A stretch of DNA of 64,000 nt from Arachis hypogaea. Lineage: Eukaryota; Streptophyta; Magnoliopsida; Fabales; Fabaceae. The notes below the pieces were generated by a model that searched no databases, was not told the origin of the DNA, and saw only the letters and a program-made list of their open reading frames with translations. The stretch lies in assembly GCF_003086295.3 (NCBI RefSeq), contig NC_092045.1, positions 92,270,693 through 92,334,692 on the forward strand, written 5' to 3'. Shown here piece by piece: positions 43,677 through 56,615 of this stretch. The translations under genes were made by a program, and so were the position numbers. Every line of letters begins with the position of its first letter. Position 1 is the stretch's first letter.

Positions 43677-46600
43677 TGTAACACCCTACCATACAGAGTC
43701 TTATGCTTAAGTCATAATTCAGAGATGGCAAGGTATTATGACCTCTAAAATAAAAATTTAGTACGTATAGTAGTATGAATGATTGATTATAACTAGGAGC
43801 CTTTGTAGAAAAATGGGTAAACAAAAATCGCAACTTGAAAGCGCAACACTCCAATCGATAACGTAACGAACAAGGATAAACCAACACGAGATTATATATA
43901 TACAAAGGAGTGTCAAAAATAGGAATATCAAGACTCAAAATCCGGCTGCGAAGATAACCGGTCCGAGCATAGCAATATATACATATGATAAAATAAGGAA
44001 AACCCCAAAAGAAACCCAAAGGGACACAAATACAGAAACCTATTCTCCAAAATCTTCCATAAGAGGAGTCATCACAGTTTGTATTATTTAACGGAGATAA
44101 AAGTATCTAAGCAAAACATATAAACTAAAACAGAGTCCCCAAGAACAAAGGATCTTTGCTAATCCAGAAGTCTCCAGCAGGCCTCAGCGAGAAACCTCAC
44201 GTCCTGCATCTGAAAACCACAAAATCCGCATGGGTGAGAACCAGAGGTCCCCTGCATGGTAACAGCTTCCACATATATAATACATAATAATAGAGGAAAG
44301 CCGAAGGCAATCCTAGAACTTCCTCCAGATAATTCAAAGCTTATAAACAAGCTAAACCATAAAGGGCATCTGACTAAAGATTCTTCAGTCTAACTAATAC
44401 TTCCCTTTCTAATTCCTTCAGACCTCCCAACCACTAGCAGGAGTATAATATAGCAAACACAGTTATTTCAAACAAGAAATATACAAATAGGAACAGATAA
44501 AGCATTTAGACAATTAGCAAGTAATATGCAGTCAACTAAGCAGTCTCAAACAATTCACATAGTATGCATATGATGAATGCCTGTCCCTAATGGCTGATGA
44601 TATCATCTGTCGGTTATAGAGCCAACCCGACAAGTCCTGGTAGCTAACCATTGGACTGTCCCTCTGTCGTGTCTCCCCAACTCGAGTTATACTCAATATA
44701 AATTTGATCATAATCATGATCCATATCCATCACCCTCACTGGTGAATATTTATGGGGGTAAGCTCATCCGGGGCTTTCACAGTGCCTGGCCACCCTGACG
44801 ACATAGGGTCAAAAGAGCTTCAAGTCTCAACCTGGAGCACGTGTTGGCTAGCCACTGCTTTCTCCCAGGGAAACTCTCATCTCCGATAATGGAAGTGCAA
44901 CATTCACAATTCATTCAACAGCATATATATGCATTTATTCTTAGCCATAATCATGGCTCCGCCGTAACACAGCAATAATTTAGCCATCCGACTCACGGTT
45001 AAATCCATAACCAGCCATTTGGCTCACGGTTAAATCCATAACCGGCCATTTCATCAACAATTACGACCCTTCGGCCCATGGCTTAACAAGCACTTCCACC
45101 ACCATCCTCCGCATCTCACATAATCATCTTTGATCCTCATTGATCATTCATTTTTCCCTTGCTTCACTCACAAGTTACCACATTCTCTAGCCCTTTTTTC
45201 TCATAGCTAGGCATATCATAATGATTTAAGACATAAGTGGTGAGATCGGAGGCTTAGAAGTATGAAATTTGGCTTTTAAAACTCAAAAATCAACTTTGGA
45301 ATGAAAACAGGGCCACGCGTACGCGCACTCCACGTGCACGTGTGGATGGCCACAAAACTCATCGACGCGTAAGCGTCATGCACGCTAACGCGTGGATTGA
45401 AAAATAGCCAAGCGACGTGCACGCATCAGCCACGCGTACGCGTGGGTGCTCTCGTGCCCCAGACACAATTCTGGCACAACTCTCTGGAAAATGGCTGGGC
45501 ATTGGGTGCAGCACATCGGCGCGCCCGCGCACACCAAGCGCACGCGTGAATGGCGCTTTTCTAGAAGAACGGCGCGTACGCGCCAAGTGCGCCTATGTGC
45601 GGGGGATTACTCTGCTAAAATTTTTCTAAGTTAAAAGCTGCAGAATTCACAGATTCAACCCCCCAATCTTCCGACGGACATAACTTTTTCATTTTAAATC
45701 GTTTTTCACCCATTCTTCGAACGACATGGACATCCCGGATCCAATTTCATTTCTAAACAGATTTGGCACAAAACAGAGATCCGTAGTCCAAGTTATGTCC
45801 CACCAAAGTATGCCTAAAACCATGTTTTTCATACAAAACAACAAAGTGCCATTTTCAAAACAAGTCATTTTCAACTATTTTCAAAATCAATCAAAACATG
45901 CCAATTTCATCCCTTTTCTTTGAAATCAATCAAAATATATTAAATGCAACATCAAGCCTCCTCAACTCACACATTGACACTTTACCACAATTCACCAAAA
46001 TCACTATCCCATCATTTTAACCCACTTCACCCAAGTGGCTCAAACTGAAACACATTGACATATCATATACTCTTCCTCATGCCAATTTTCAACAATACCA
46101 ATTCCAATAAATCCTCATTGTACACAATCAATATTATACTCACCATCAATATGGTTCCACCCACAATTCACCCATAATCAATCATCAAGCATATATCACA
46201 ACATGCATGTTTCTCATACATCATACCATTAAGGCATCAATAATCATCATCACATATATGACCACATCATATATTTCAACCATTCAACAACATCAACAAT
46301 TCAATGCCTATCTTAGGGCCTCTAGCCTAAGTATTTCCTACCACATTACATATTAGATACGAGAAACCGAGACCATACCTTAGCCGATTTCCCAAGCTCA
46401 ACCGGAGCACTTCCAAACCACTTTTCCTCAAGCTCTCAAGGCCTCAACACCTCCAAGAACAGATTTTTCACCACCAAATCCCTTTTCAAGCTTTTCAATA
46501 TCACTAATCAAGCTCCAATATTCACACATACACAACCTAAGCCACAATCATCATACTCATACACAATATCTCAATACCCAAACATCATAGAACAACAAAT

Positions 46601-47196
46601 TACACTAGGGTTGAGAATCTTACCACACCCAAGGTCCAAGGAGATAAGATTAACCTTCTCCTTCAAGAGAGTTGGGTCCTATAACATCAAAGAGCCCAAA
46701 ATCTCAACATTTTTGCTTATGAAACTCGAAATCAAAGCTGGAAATTCGAAGAATAAAACGTGGCTTACCTCAAGATTAATTGTATGGGTTTTGTAGAGCT
46801 CTCCGCGGTGAACGCGTGGCCGCAAACGGTGCGGCAATCGGAGCTCTAGATTAAAAGTTATGGTGGTTTGAAGATTAACCAAGGGAGAGAACTTGAGAGT
46901 GTGTTCTTCCCTCCATGGCCTCCATTTCATCGTGTGTGTGTGTATCAAATGAGGAGAGAGAGAGTGCTGAAAACTAGGATTTTGGTTTAGTTATGTTGGG
47001 CCAAGGGCCCACTTTGGGTCCGGTTGGCCCGGTTTGCCCCGTTCGGTCCAATCTTGGTCCGAATTCTATAAAATTGGTACCGAAATTCTCGTCTCAATCT
47101 CCTGTATCACATTTAGCCATAAAAATCACATTTTGGGCTTTCTAGAATAAATTCTCATTTATGGGTTAATTAGCCATTAATTAACTGGGTTTTACA
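43677..47196 (-). repeat. 3' LTR of Tekay-like element (3520 bp)
   Basis: Plus-strand edges TGTAACACCCTACC (43677) and TGGGTTTTACA (47196). 44570-44900 is closely related to LTR B at 27820-28140. 45300-45620 is rich in ACGCGT/GCGTACGCG palindromes. Confidence 0.85.
45310..45600 (+). repeat. ACGCGT-rich segment of LTR
   Basis: Repeated CCACGCGTACGCG-like blocks with GTGCACG, at least six near-copies in 290 bp. CpG-dense compared with flanking AT-rich DNA. Confidence 0.75.
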
Positions 47197-47213
47197 TTCT
47201 ACCCACCTAATTG
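47197..47213 (-). other. Polypurine tract of Tekay-like element
   Basis: Minus strand reads AATTAGGTGGGTAGAA immediately before the LTR start TGTAAAACCC. Confidence 0.7.
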
Positions 47214-47271
47214 GGAATTTTGCCCACAAAATTCAAATGTAATTACCTGAGAATAAGTGTGGATAATCCGT

Positions 47272-47620
47272 TCACATCTCCGACTCAAGTTCCCAAGTGT
47301 GTTCATCAACACCGCCTCGATTCCATGCTACTTTGACTAATGAAACCTCCTTTCCACGCAACCGTTTGATACTAGTATCATCAATTCTGACTGGAGTCAC
47401 TGGAAGCGTCAAATCTTCCCTTAACTGAACCGACTCAGGTTCTAACACATGGCTAGCATCAGGAGTGTACTTCCAAAGCTGCGACACGTGAAACACGTGG
47501 TGCAGGTTCAAAAGATGAGGTGGTAGAGCCATCCGATACGCCACCGGTCCAACCCTCTCCAGGATTTGAAATGGACCAATGTATCGAGGATTCAACTTCT
47601 TTGCTTTAATAATAAAAAAT
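47272..47620 (-). pseudogene. Ty3 pol C-terminus with chromodomain-like end
   Basis: Encodes KKLNPRYIGPFQILERVG, AYRMALPPHLLNLHHVFHVS, then IKRLRGKEVSLVKVAWNRGG and EHTWELESEM. This is the integrase C-terminal region and truncated chromodomain-like tail typical of plant chromoviruses (Tekay group). The stop is at 47272. The upstream integrase core is missing: similarity ends at about 47620. Confidence 0.88.
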
Positions 47621-48301
47621 TATACTCCAAAATAATATTAAGTTGAAGAGTACTGACAATGTTAAAAAGCTTATAGAAAATTTTTTTTGTTTGACATTAT
47701 AAAATTTATAATACTCTAATTCATATTTTTATTTTTTATTATATTTATTTTATTTACATGATAATTTTTTATATTATTTTTTGTAGTGTTATGATTTTTT
47801 ATGTACATTATTATTTTTTGGAATTCTTATTAGTGATACTGTGAATTTATGTTTCAAGTTGAACATAATTTTGTGCATACTATTGGGAAGAATGTTGTGT
47901 CTCTCTACTCAATGAGCATTATGAGTGTTATACGAACTATGATGCGGTTCATAGTTTTGAGCCGTAAATTTTATGAAAATTAGTTTTTTTATTCATAATC
48001 CTATTAGGGCAAAGACGGTAAAGACGTTGTTTTGATAAAATGGTAGATTATATTATAAAATGAAAATCCTAAATATGCGAAATGGATGACGAAAGTTGAT
48101 TAAAGTTAATTAAAAATATTTGGCTAAGAATCATCACATGAAGTGGTCCTAAGTCTAAAGGCGGATGGTGAAAGCCACATTTTCGTTGCTAAAATGCACT
48201 ACACGATGAGTACAACAATGATATGATAAATTCAGAATGGTTTAGCAAATGGCAATTGGATCCTTAACATAAGCCTAATGCTCCACATGGGAACAAACCA
48301 T
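47621..48301. other. AT-rich intergenic, no gene seen
   Basis: Lies between the truncated Tekay-like pol and the 3' end of the RNase H1-like gene. May include the 3' UTR of that gene. Confidence 0.5.
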
Positions 48302-48559
48302 TCAAGCTACACGGTGGCTGGAGTTGGGGTATAAGCAGGGTTTCTCGACGTCCTGGCTAGTCTTGTTTGCCCTGTTAACCATTTTTTGCAGTGAGTCATT
48401 ATATCTCGTAACCTCCTGCAGCCTGGTCTCTAGCTTTCCCATATTCCGTGCTAGGTCAACGTATCTCTCTTTCCATCCAAGAACCAAGTCAAGGTTGTAG
48501 TCATCCACTTAACCATTCAAATTTTGGCACATCTTGCGGAGGCAGAGGCGAGTGGAATC
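48302..48559 (-). pseudogene. RNase H1/viroplasmin-like host gene, 3' portion
   Basis: Continues the minus-strand gene of 61910-62575 across the Athila-like insertion: the last residues before the insert (HISLEDS) are followed here by RLCLRKMCQNLNG, then a TAA stop (48510-48512), then DDYNLDLVLGWKERYVDLAR and a coiled-coil-like segment ending SSHRVA (48302). The stop within the family-like sequence suggests decay, or this is the true end in this copy. Confidence 0.6.
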
Positions 48560-48934
48560 TGATGAGCGGATAATTTATACGTTTTTTGGCATTGTTTTTA
48601 GGTAATTTTTAGTAAGATATAGCTACTTTTAGGGATGTTTTTATTAGTTTTTATGCAAAATTTACATTTCTGGACTTTACTATGAGTTTGTGAGTTTTTC
48701 TGTGATTTCAGGTATTTTCTGGCTGAAATTGAGGGACCTGAGCAAAAATCTGATTTAGGCTGAAAAAGGACTGCTGATGCTGTTGGATTCTGATCTCCCT
48801 GCACACGAAATGGATTTTCTGGAGCTAAAGAACTCCAAATGGCGCGTTCTTTACTGTGTTGGAAAGTAGACATCCAGGACTTTCCAGCAATATATAATAG
48901 TCCATACTTTATTCGAGTTTAGACGACGCAAACT

Positions 48935-49045
48935 GGCGTTCAACGCCAGTTTCATGCTGCATTCTGGAGTAAAACGCCAGAAATACGTCACAAACCAGAG
49001 TTAAACGCCAAAAATACGTTACAACTTGGCGTATAACCCCAAGAG
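48935..49045 (+). repeat. 31-bp-periodic palindromes in 5' LTR
   Basis: Units at 48935, 48966, 48997 and 49028, exactly 31 bp apart. The first is a perfect palindrome ACTGGCGTTCAACGCCAGT; the others are half-preserved. Confidence 0.85.
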
Positions 49046-49157
49046 AAGCCTCTGCACGTGTAAAGCTCAAGCTCAGCCCAAGCACACACCAAAGTGGGCC
49101 CCGGAAGTAGATTTCTGTACTTAGACTTATTTCTGTAAACCCTAGTAACTAGTTTAG

Positions 49158-49165
49158 TATAAATA
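49158..49165 (+). promoter_or_regulatory. TATA box of Athila-like 5' LTR
   Basis: TATAAATA about 0.6 kb into the LTR. The counterpart in the 3' LTR (near 60867) is TATAAATA followed by T. Confidence 0.6.
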
Positions 49166-50206
49166 GGACTTTTTGCTATTGTATTTTCATCTTCAGCTTT
49201 CCTTAGATCATTTTTGGAGACTATTGATCACGTTTGGGAGGCTGGCCATTCGGCCATGCCTGGATCATCACTTATGTATTTTCAACTGTGGAGTTTCTAC
49301 ACACCATAGATTAAGGTGTGGAGCTCTGCTGTACCTCGAGTATTAATGCAATTACTACTATTTTCTATTCAATTCAGCTTATTTTTATTCTAAGATATTC
49401 GTTGCACTTCAACATGATGAATGTGATGATCCGTGACACTCATCATCATTCTCACCTATGAACGCGTGCCTAATAACCACTTCTGTTCTACCTTAGATCG
49501 AGTGCGTATCTCTTGGATTCCTTAATCAGAGTCTTCGTGGTATAAGCTAGAATTCATTGGCAGCATTCTTGAGAATCCGGAAAGTCTAAACCTTGTCTGT
49601 GGTATTCCGAGTAGGATTCAGGGATTGAATGACTGTGATGAGCTTCAAACTCGCGAGTGTTGGGCGTAGTGACAAACGCAAAAGAATCACTGGATTCTAT
49701 TCCGACATGATCGAGAACCGACAGATGATTAGCCGTGCTGTGACAGAGCATTTGGACCATTTTTACTAAGAGGATGGGAAGTAGCCATTGACAACAGTGA
49801 CGCCCTACATACAGCTTGTCATGGAAAGGAGTATGAAGGATTGGATGAAGGCAGTAGGAAAGCAAAGATTCAGCAGGAACACAGCATCTCTATGCACTTA
49901 TCTGAAATTCCCACCAATGAATTACATAAGTATCTCTATCTTTATTTTATGCTTTATTTATCTTTATATTCGAAAACCATTATAACCATTTGAATCCGCC
50001 TGACTGAGATTTACAAGATGACCATAGCTTGCTTCATACCAATAATCTTCGTGGTATTGACCCTTACTCACGTAAGGTATTACTTGGACGACCCAGTGCA
50101 CTTGCTAGTTAGTTGTGCGAAGTTGTGACAAAGTGTGATTCACGTTTAAGAGCACCAAGTTTATTGGCGCCATTGTTGATGATCACAATTTCGTGCAACA
50201 AGTTTT

Positions 50207-50224
50207 TGGCGCCGTTGCCGGGGA
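50207..50224 (+). other. PBS, tRNA-Asp type
   Basis: TGGCGCCGTTGCCGGGGA, six bases after the LTR, as in the minus-strand array. Confidence 0.9.
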
Positions 50225-51736
50225 TTGTTTGAGTTTGGACAACTGACGGTTCATCTTGTTGCTCATATTAGGTAACTTTCTTCTTATTTTCTTTTCAAAA
50301 AGTTTTCAAAAATCTTTCAAAATTTTATTTATTTATTTATTTTCATTTTTCCAAAAAGAATTTTTCGAAAACCCAAAAAATTAATAAAATCATAAAAACT
50401 AAAAATATTTTGTGTTTCTTGTTTGAATCTAAAGCCAATTTTTAAGTTTGGTGTCAATTACATGTTTTTAAAAATTTATGCATTTTTTGAAAAATTCATG
50501 CATGGTGTTCTTCATGATCTTAAAGTTGTTCTTGGTAAGTCTTCTTGTTTGATCTTCATATTTTCTTATTTTGTGTCTTTTGTTGTTTTTCATATGCATT
50601 TTTGCATTCATAGTGTCTAAGCATGAAAATTTTCTAAGTTTGGTGTCTTGTATGTTTTTCTTTTCTTAAAAATTTTTCAAAAATAAGTCTTGATGTTCAT
50701 CTTGATCTTCAAAGTGTTCTTGGTGTTCATTTTGACATTCATAGTGTTCTTGCATGCATCATGTGTTTTGATCCATAATTTTTATGTTTTGGGTCATTTT
50801 TGTGTTTCTCTCTCTCCTCATTAAAAATTCAAAAATAAAAAAATATGTTTTCCTTATTTCTCTCATAAAATTCGAAATCTTTGGGTTGACTTAGTCAAAA
50901 TTTTTTAAAATAAGTTGTTTCTTATTAGTCAAGTCAAGATTTCAATTTTAAAAATATTATCTTTTCAAAATCTTTTTAAAAAATCAAATCTTTTTCATTT
51001 TTTATTATTTTCAAAAAATTTTAAAATTTATTTTCAAACTCTTTTTCTTATATTTACTTCATATTTTCGAAAACTTTACTAACAATTAATGTGATTGATT
51101 CAAAAATTTGAAGTTTGTTACTTTCTTGTTAAGAAAGGTGCAATCTTTAAATTCTAGAATCATATTTTTTAGTTTCTTGTTAGTCAAGTAATCAATTTTA
51201 ATTTTAAAAATCAAATCTTTTCCAAAATATCTTTTTCAATCATATATTTTTCAAAATATCTTTTTCAAATCATATCTTTTTCAAAATCAATTTCAAAATC
51301 TTTTCAAAATTAATTTTCAAATCTTTTTCAACTAACTAATTAACTATTTGTTTATTTCTTATCTTTTTCAAAACTACCTAACCACTTTCCTCTCTCTAAT
51401 TTTCGAAAATCACCTCCCTCTTTTTCAAAATTCTTTTTAATTAACTAATTGTTTCAAACTTTAATCTTAATTTTATTTCTTCTCTTAATTTTCGAAAATC
51501 ACTAACTTTTTTTTTCAAAAATAATTTTCGAAATTCTCTCCCTCTCATCTCTTTCTATTTATTTATTCATTTACTAACACTTCTCTTCATCTAAAAATTT
51601 GAACCCTCTCTTCCCCTTCTGTGTTCGAATTTTTCTCTCCTTCATTCTTATTCCTCTTTTCTTCTACTCACATAAAGGAATCTCTATACTGTGACATAGA
51701 GAATTCCTCTTTCTTTTTTGTTTTCTTCTTTTTCAT
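50225..51736 (+). other. Athila-like leader, T-rich low complexity
   Basis: Complement of the minus-strand leader: TTTTTCAAAATC repeats, GTTCTTGGTGTTCAT repeats and two AAGTTTGGTGT motifs (50444 and 50636). No protein recognised. Confidence 0.8.
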
Positions 51737-52955
51737 ATGAGCAGGAGCAAGGACAAGAACATTCTTGTTGAAGCAGATCCTGAACCTGAAAGGACTCTCA
51801 AGAAGAAGCTAAGAGAAGCTAAAGCACAACAATTCAGAGAAAACCTTACAGAGAATCTCGAAAAAGAAGACATGGCCGAACCCAATAACAATGGTGGAGG
51901 CGCAAGAAGGATGCTTGGTGATTATACTACACCTACTTTCAATTTTTATGAAAGAAGCATCTCAATCCCTGCCATTGGAGCAAACAATTTTGAGCTGAAG
52001 CCTCAACTAGTTACTCTAATGCAACAGAACTGCAAGTTTCATGAACTTCCATCAGAAGATCCCTACCAGTTTTTAACTGAGTTCTTGCAGATCTGTGATA
52101 CTGTTAAGACTAATGGGGTGGATCCTGAAGTCTAAAGGCTCATGCTTTTCCCTTTTGCTGGAAGAGACAGAGCTAGAACATGGTTGGACTCACAACCTAA
52201 AGATAGACTGGACTCTTGGGGTAAGCTGGCCACGGCCTTCTTGGCTAAGATCTTTCCTCCTCAAAAGCTGAGCAAGCTTAGAGTGGATGTTCAGATCTTC
52301 AAGCAAAAAGATGGTGAATCCCTCTATGAAGCTTGGGAAAGATACAAGTAGTTGACCAAAAAGTGTCCTTCTGACATGCTTTCAGAGTGGACCATTTTGG
52401 ATATATTCTATGATGGTCTATCTGAGTTCTCTAAGATGTCACTGGACCATTTTGCAGGTGAATTCATTCACCTAAAGAAAACACCTGCAGAAGCTCAAGA
52501 ACTCATTGACATGGTTGCAAATAACCAGTTCATGTACACTTCTGAAAGAAATCCTGTGAATAATGGGACGTCTCAGAGGAAGGGAGTTCTTGAAATTGAT
52601 GCTCTGAATGCCATATTGGCTCAGAACAAAATGTTGACTCAGCAAGCCAACATAATTTTTCAGAGTCTGAATGGATGGCAAAATGCATCCAACAGTACTA
52701 AAGAGGCATCTTCTAAAGAAGAAGCTTATGATCCTGAGAACCCTACAATAGCAGAGGTGAATTACATGGGTGAACCCTATGGGAACACCTATAATTTCTC
52801 ATGGAGAAATCATCCAAATTTCTCATGGAAGGATCAGCAAAGGCCTCAACAAGGCTTTAATAATGGTGGAAGGAACAGGCTTAGCAATAGCAAGCCTTTT
52901 CTATCATCTTCTCAGCAACAGACAGAGAATTCTGAGCAGAGCCTCTCTAGCTTAG

Positions 52956-54429
52956 TGATGAGGTGCAGAAGCTGGTGAATTAAAAATTTATTAAAATGGT
53001 TACGTTGCAGGTATAGTTCTTAACTCACCAAAAATCTGCCTATCAATTTAGAAATATGTCACTGAAAGTTTAAATTAAAATTACTGGGAGCTTTAAGTCC
53101 CAGGTCGTCTCCCAACGAGTTGCAGAAAAATGTGTTGTTTTATTAATCAGATATTCCAAAAAGAGTTGAGCTAAGTAAATTGGGATTCAAATTGAGGAAT
53201 TTTAAATAATAAAAATAAAAGGCCTTGACTGGGAATTGATTGGTTAGAATTTCTATCATTGATGGTGTGATTGTAAGATTAATTTATAATTAATAGTTGT
53301 TCTGTTTGGTTATCCCTTACTAGGTAAGAGAAAGTCAAACAAGTGGAAATGCTAGATCTGTTCACAAGTTGCAACCCACTTAGTTCAAAGGGATTGGCGT
53401 CGGTGACAGGATAGCAATCCAACATTTAACCCAATTACAAATTTTTCTTTCAATTCTTCCAACTCAAGAGTTCCTTTTAATCAACTCCCCATCAAGTAAT
53501 GAAACTACTCACGCATTGTAAATAAAGAATCCATGGCACATGAAAGGGAATTAAAAGAAGACATGATTATTGGAATGGAATTTAAATTAAAAAGAAATAA
53601 ACCTTGCATTAATTAATCATAAAAAATATCTGAATGACAAAATTGAACATAACAAAGAACATGGAAGAATAAAACCAAGTTAAGAGAACAAACTAGAGTG
53701 ATGAAGTCTTGATGAGGAAAATAACTCTTCTCAATGTTCCAATGCTAAGATCAAGTGAAAATTAAAATTCTAAAAACTAGAGAGAAAAACCTAAGAGAGT
53801 GAAAAACTAGATCTAAAACTACTCAATGAATGTCTCTTGTTTCTGCATATTCTCTGACTCTAGTCTGCTGTTCCGGGCTGAAAACTGGGCCGAAATAGGG
53901 TCCAAAGTCGCTGGTTTCAGATTCTGCAGTTTATGCAGATCGCGCATGTCACGCGATCGCATCGTCCATGCGGACGCGTCGCTGGCGCTTTTCCTCTTCA
54001 CACGTTCGCGTCGTCCATGCTATCGCGTTGCTTGTGCTTTCCAATCCGCGCGGCCGCGCAAGCCATGCGGCCGCGTCACTGCGATTTGCGCTCCTTCGCG
54101 CGGTCGTGTGAGCCATGCGACCGCGTCACTTTTCGTTGGTTATCTCTTCAAACTCTTGTGTTCCTTCCATTTTTGCTAGCTTCCTCTCCAATCTCCATCT
54201 CATTCATGCCCTATAAAGCCTGAAACGCTTGACACACAGATTACGGCATCGAATGGAATAAAGGAGAATTAAAATTAAATAATTAAAGTCTCTAGGAAGC
54301 AATTTTCAAACATGTAATAAATTCAGGAAGGAAATCTAAATGCATGCTAAATTGATGAATAAGTGGGTAAGGATCACGACAAAACCACACAATTAAACAC
54401 AATATAAACTATAAAATAGTGGTTTATCA
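52956..54429 (-). mobile_element. Solo LTR D (1474 bp)
   Basis: Plus-strand edges TGATGAGGTGCAG and GTGGTTTATCA, with TSD CTTAG at 52951-52955 and 54430-54434. On the minus strand it begins TGATAAACCACTATTTTA. Inserted in the gag of the Athila-like element. 53930-54140 is CpG-rich with repeated GCGACCGCG / ATGCGGCCGCG-like blocks. No coding sequence. Confidence 0.92.
53930..54140 (+). repeat. CpG-rich repeat block in solo LTR D
   Basis: Near-repeats of CATGCGACCGCGTCACT and CGCGTCGTCCATGC with period about 30-40 bp, in otherwise AT-rich DNA. Confidence 0.65.
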
Positions 54430-55028
54430 CTTAGCAAAAATAGTCTCTGATCTATCTAAAGCCACTTTAAGTTTCATGCATGAAACAAGGTCCTCCATTA
54501 GAAATTTGGAGGCACAAGTGGGTCAGCTGAGTAAGAAAATCACTGAAACTCCTCCTAGTACTCTCCCAAGCAATACAGAAGAGAATCCAAAAAGAGAGTG
54601 CAAGGCCATTGACATTATCAAAATGGCCGAATCCAAGGAGGAAGGGGAGGACGTGAATACCAATGAGGAAGACCTCATGGGACGTCTTCCAGACAGAAAG
54701 GAGTTCTCTATTGAGGACCTAAAGGAATCTGAGGCTCATATAGAGACCATAGAGATTCCATTAAACATCCTTCTGCCATTCATGAGCTCTAAGAACTATT
54801 CTTCCTCTGAAAAGGATGAAGATGTAACTGAAGAGCAAGTTGCTCAATATCTAGGAGCCATCATGAAGCTGAATGCCAAGTTCTTTGGTAATGAGACTTA
54901 GAAAGGTGAACCTCCCTTGCTCATTAGTGAACTAAATACATGGGTTCAACAAATTTTACCTCAAAAGAAATAAGATCCTGGTAAATTCTTAATAGCCTGT
55001 ACCATAGGCACCATGACCTTTGAGAAGG

Positions 55029-56615
55029 TGGTGCACGAAATTGTGATCATCAATGGCGCCATCAAAATGGTACGCTCAATTTCAATCTCAACTCTTTATC
55101 ACAACTTCGCACAACTAACCAGCAAGTGCACTGGGTCGTCCAAGTAATAAACCTTACGCGAGTAAGGGTCGATCCCACGGAGATTGTTGGTATGAAACAA
55201 GCTATAGTCATCTTGTAAATCTTAGTCAGGCGGATTCAAATGGTTATGGAGGATTAATAACTAAAAGATAAATGAAACATAAAATAAAGATAGAGATACT
55301 TATGTAATTCATTGGTGAGAATTTCAGATAAGCGTATGGAGATGCTTTGTCCCTTCTGTCTCTCTACTTTCCTACTGTCTTCATCCAATCCTTCTTACTC
55401 CTTTCCATGGCAAGCTGTATGTTGGGCATCACCGTTGTCAATGGCTACAGTCCCGTCCTCTCAGTGAAAATGTTCAACGTGCTCTGTCACAGCACGGCTA
55501 TTCATCTGTCGGTTCTCGATCATGTCGGAATAGAATCCAGTGATTCTTTTGCGTCTGTCACTAACGTCCCACAATCGCGAGTTTGAAGCTCGTCACAGTC
55601 ATTCAATCCTTGAATCCTACTCAGAATATCACAGACAAGGTTTAGACCTTTCGGATTCTCAAGAATGACCGCCAATGGATTCTAGCTTATACCACGAAGA
55701 TTCTGATTAAGGAATCCAAGAGATACACATTCAAGCCTTGTTTGCATGTAGAACGGAAGTGGTTGTAAGGCACGCGTTCATAAGTGAGAATGATGATGAT
55801 CGTCACATAATCATCACATTCATCAAGTTCTTGGGTGCGAATGAATATCTTAGAATAAGAATAAGCTGAATTGAATAGAAGAACAATAGTAATTGCATTA
55901 ATACTCGAGGTACAGCAGAGCTCCACACCTTAATCTATGGTGTGTAAAAAGTCCACCATTGAAAATACATAAGTGATAATAGTGATCATTGGCTTCGGCC
56001 CCAGAGAGGGAACCAGAAGAACCAAGATGAAAATACCATAGCAAAAGGTCTTATTTATAGAGAACTAGTAGCTTAGGGTTTACAAAAATGAGTAAATGAC
56101 GTAAAAATCCACTTCCGGGCCCACTTGGTGTGTGCTTGGGCTGAGCATTGAAGCTTTCATGTGTAGAGACTTTTCTTGGAGTTAAACGCCAGCTTTTGTG
56201 CCAGTTTGGGCGTTTAACTCCCACTTTTGTGCCAGTTCCGGCATTTTGGGCCATCAAATCTCGGGCAAAGTATAGACTATTATATATTGCTGGAAAGCCC
56301 TGGATGTCTACTTTCCATTGCAATTAAGAGCGCGCCAATTGGGCTTCTGTTGCTCCAAAAAGTCCACTTCGAGTGCAGGGAGGTCAGAATCCAACAGCAT
56401 CTGCAATCCTTTTCAGCCTCTGAATCAGATTTTTGCTCAGGTCCCTCAATTTCAGCCAGAAAATATCTGAAATAACAGAAAAACACACAAACTCATAGTA
56501 AAATCCAGAAAAGTGAATTTTAAATAAAAACTAATAAAAATATAATAAAAACTAACTAAAACATACTAAAAACATACTAAAAATGCCAAAAAGGGTATAA
56601 ATTATCCGCTCATCA
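55029..56615 (-). mobile_element. Solo LTR E, Athila-like (1587 bp)
   Basis: Plus-strand edges TGGTGCACGAAATTG and ATCCGCTCATCA. TSD GAAGG (55024-55028) versus AAAGG (56616-56620), one mismatch. Excision restores the gag-protease frame (FEK-ALCDLGSG). Same LTR family as its host element, so it is a self-insertion later reduced to a solo LTR. Palindrome half-units at 56178, 56209 and 56240 keep the 31-bp spacing. Confidence 0.9.

Larger units (their letters stand above)
43677..47620 (-). mobile_element. Chromodomain-type (Tekay-like) Ty3 element, 3' LTR plus pol tail
   Basis: Minus strand: pol C-terminus (about 47620-47272), purine-rich tract (47197-47213), 3' LTR (47196-43677). The 5' portion is missing, probably truncated near 47.62 kb. 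The 3' LTR end lies inside the Tat gag. The 5 bases next to it are ACTTC; a TSD partner cannot be tested. Confidence 0.82.
48560..50200 (+). repeat. 5' LTR of Athila-like element
   Basis: Starts TGATGAGCGGATAATT and ends CGTGCAACA. Holds four 31-bp-spaced palindrome units (48935, 48966, 48997, 49028), a TATA box, and the region paralogous to other family LTRs. Confidence 0.92.

Noticed and set aside
43677..47620. TSD ACTTC repeated near 47595 as the end of the Tekay-like element
   Set aside because: That ACTTC is inside pol coding sequence (codons for KKLNP), so it is not the element edge.
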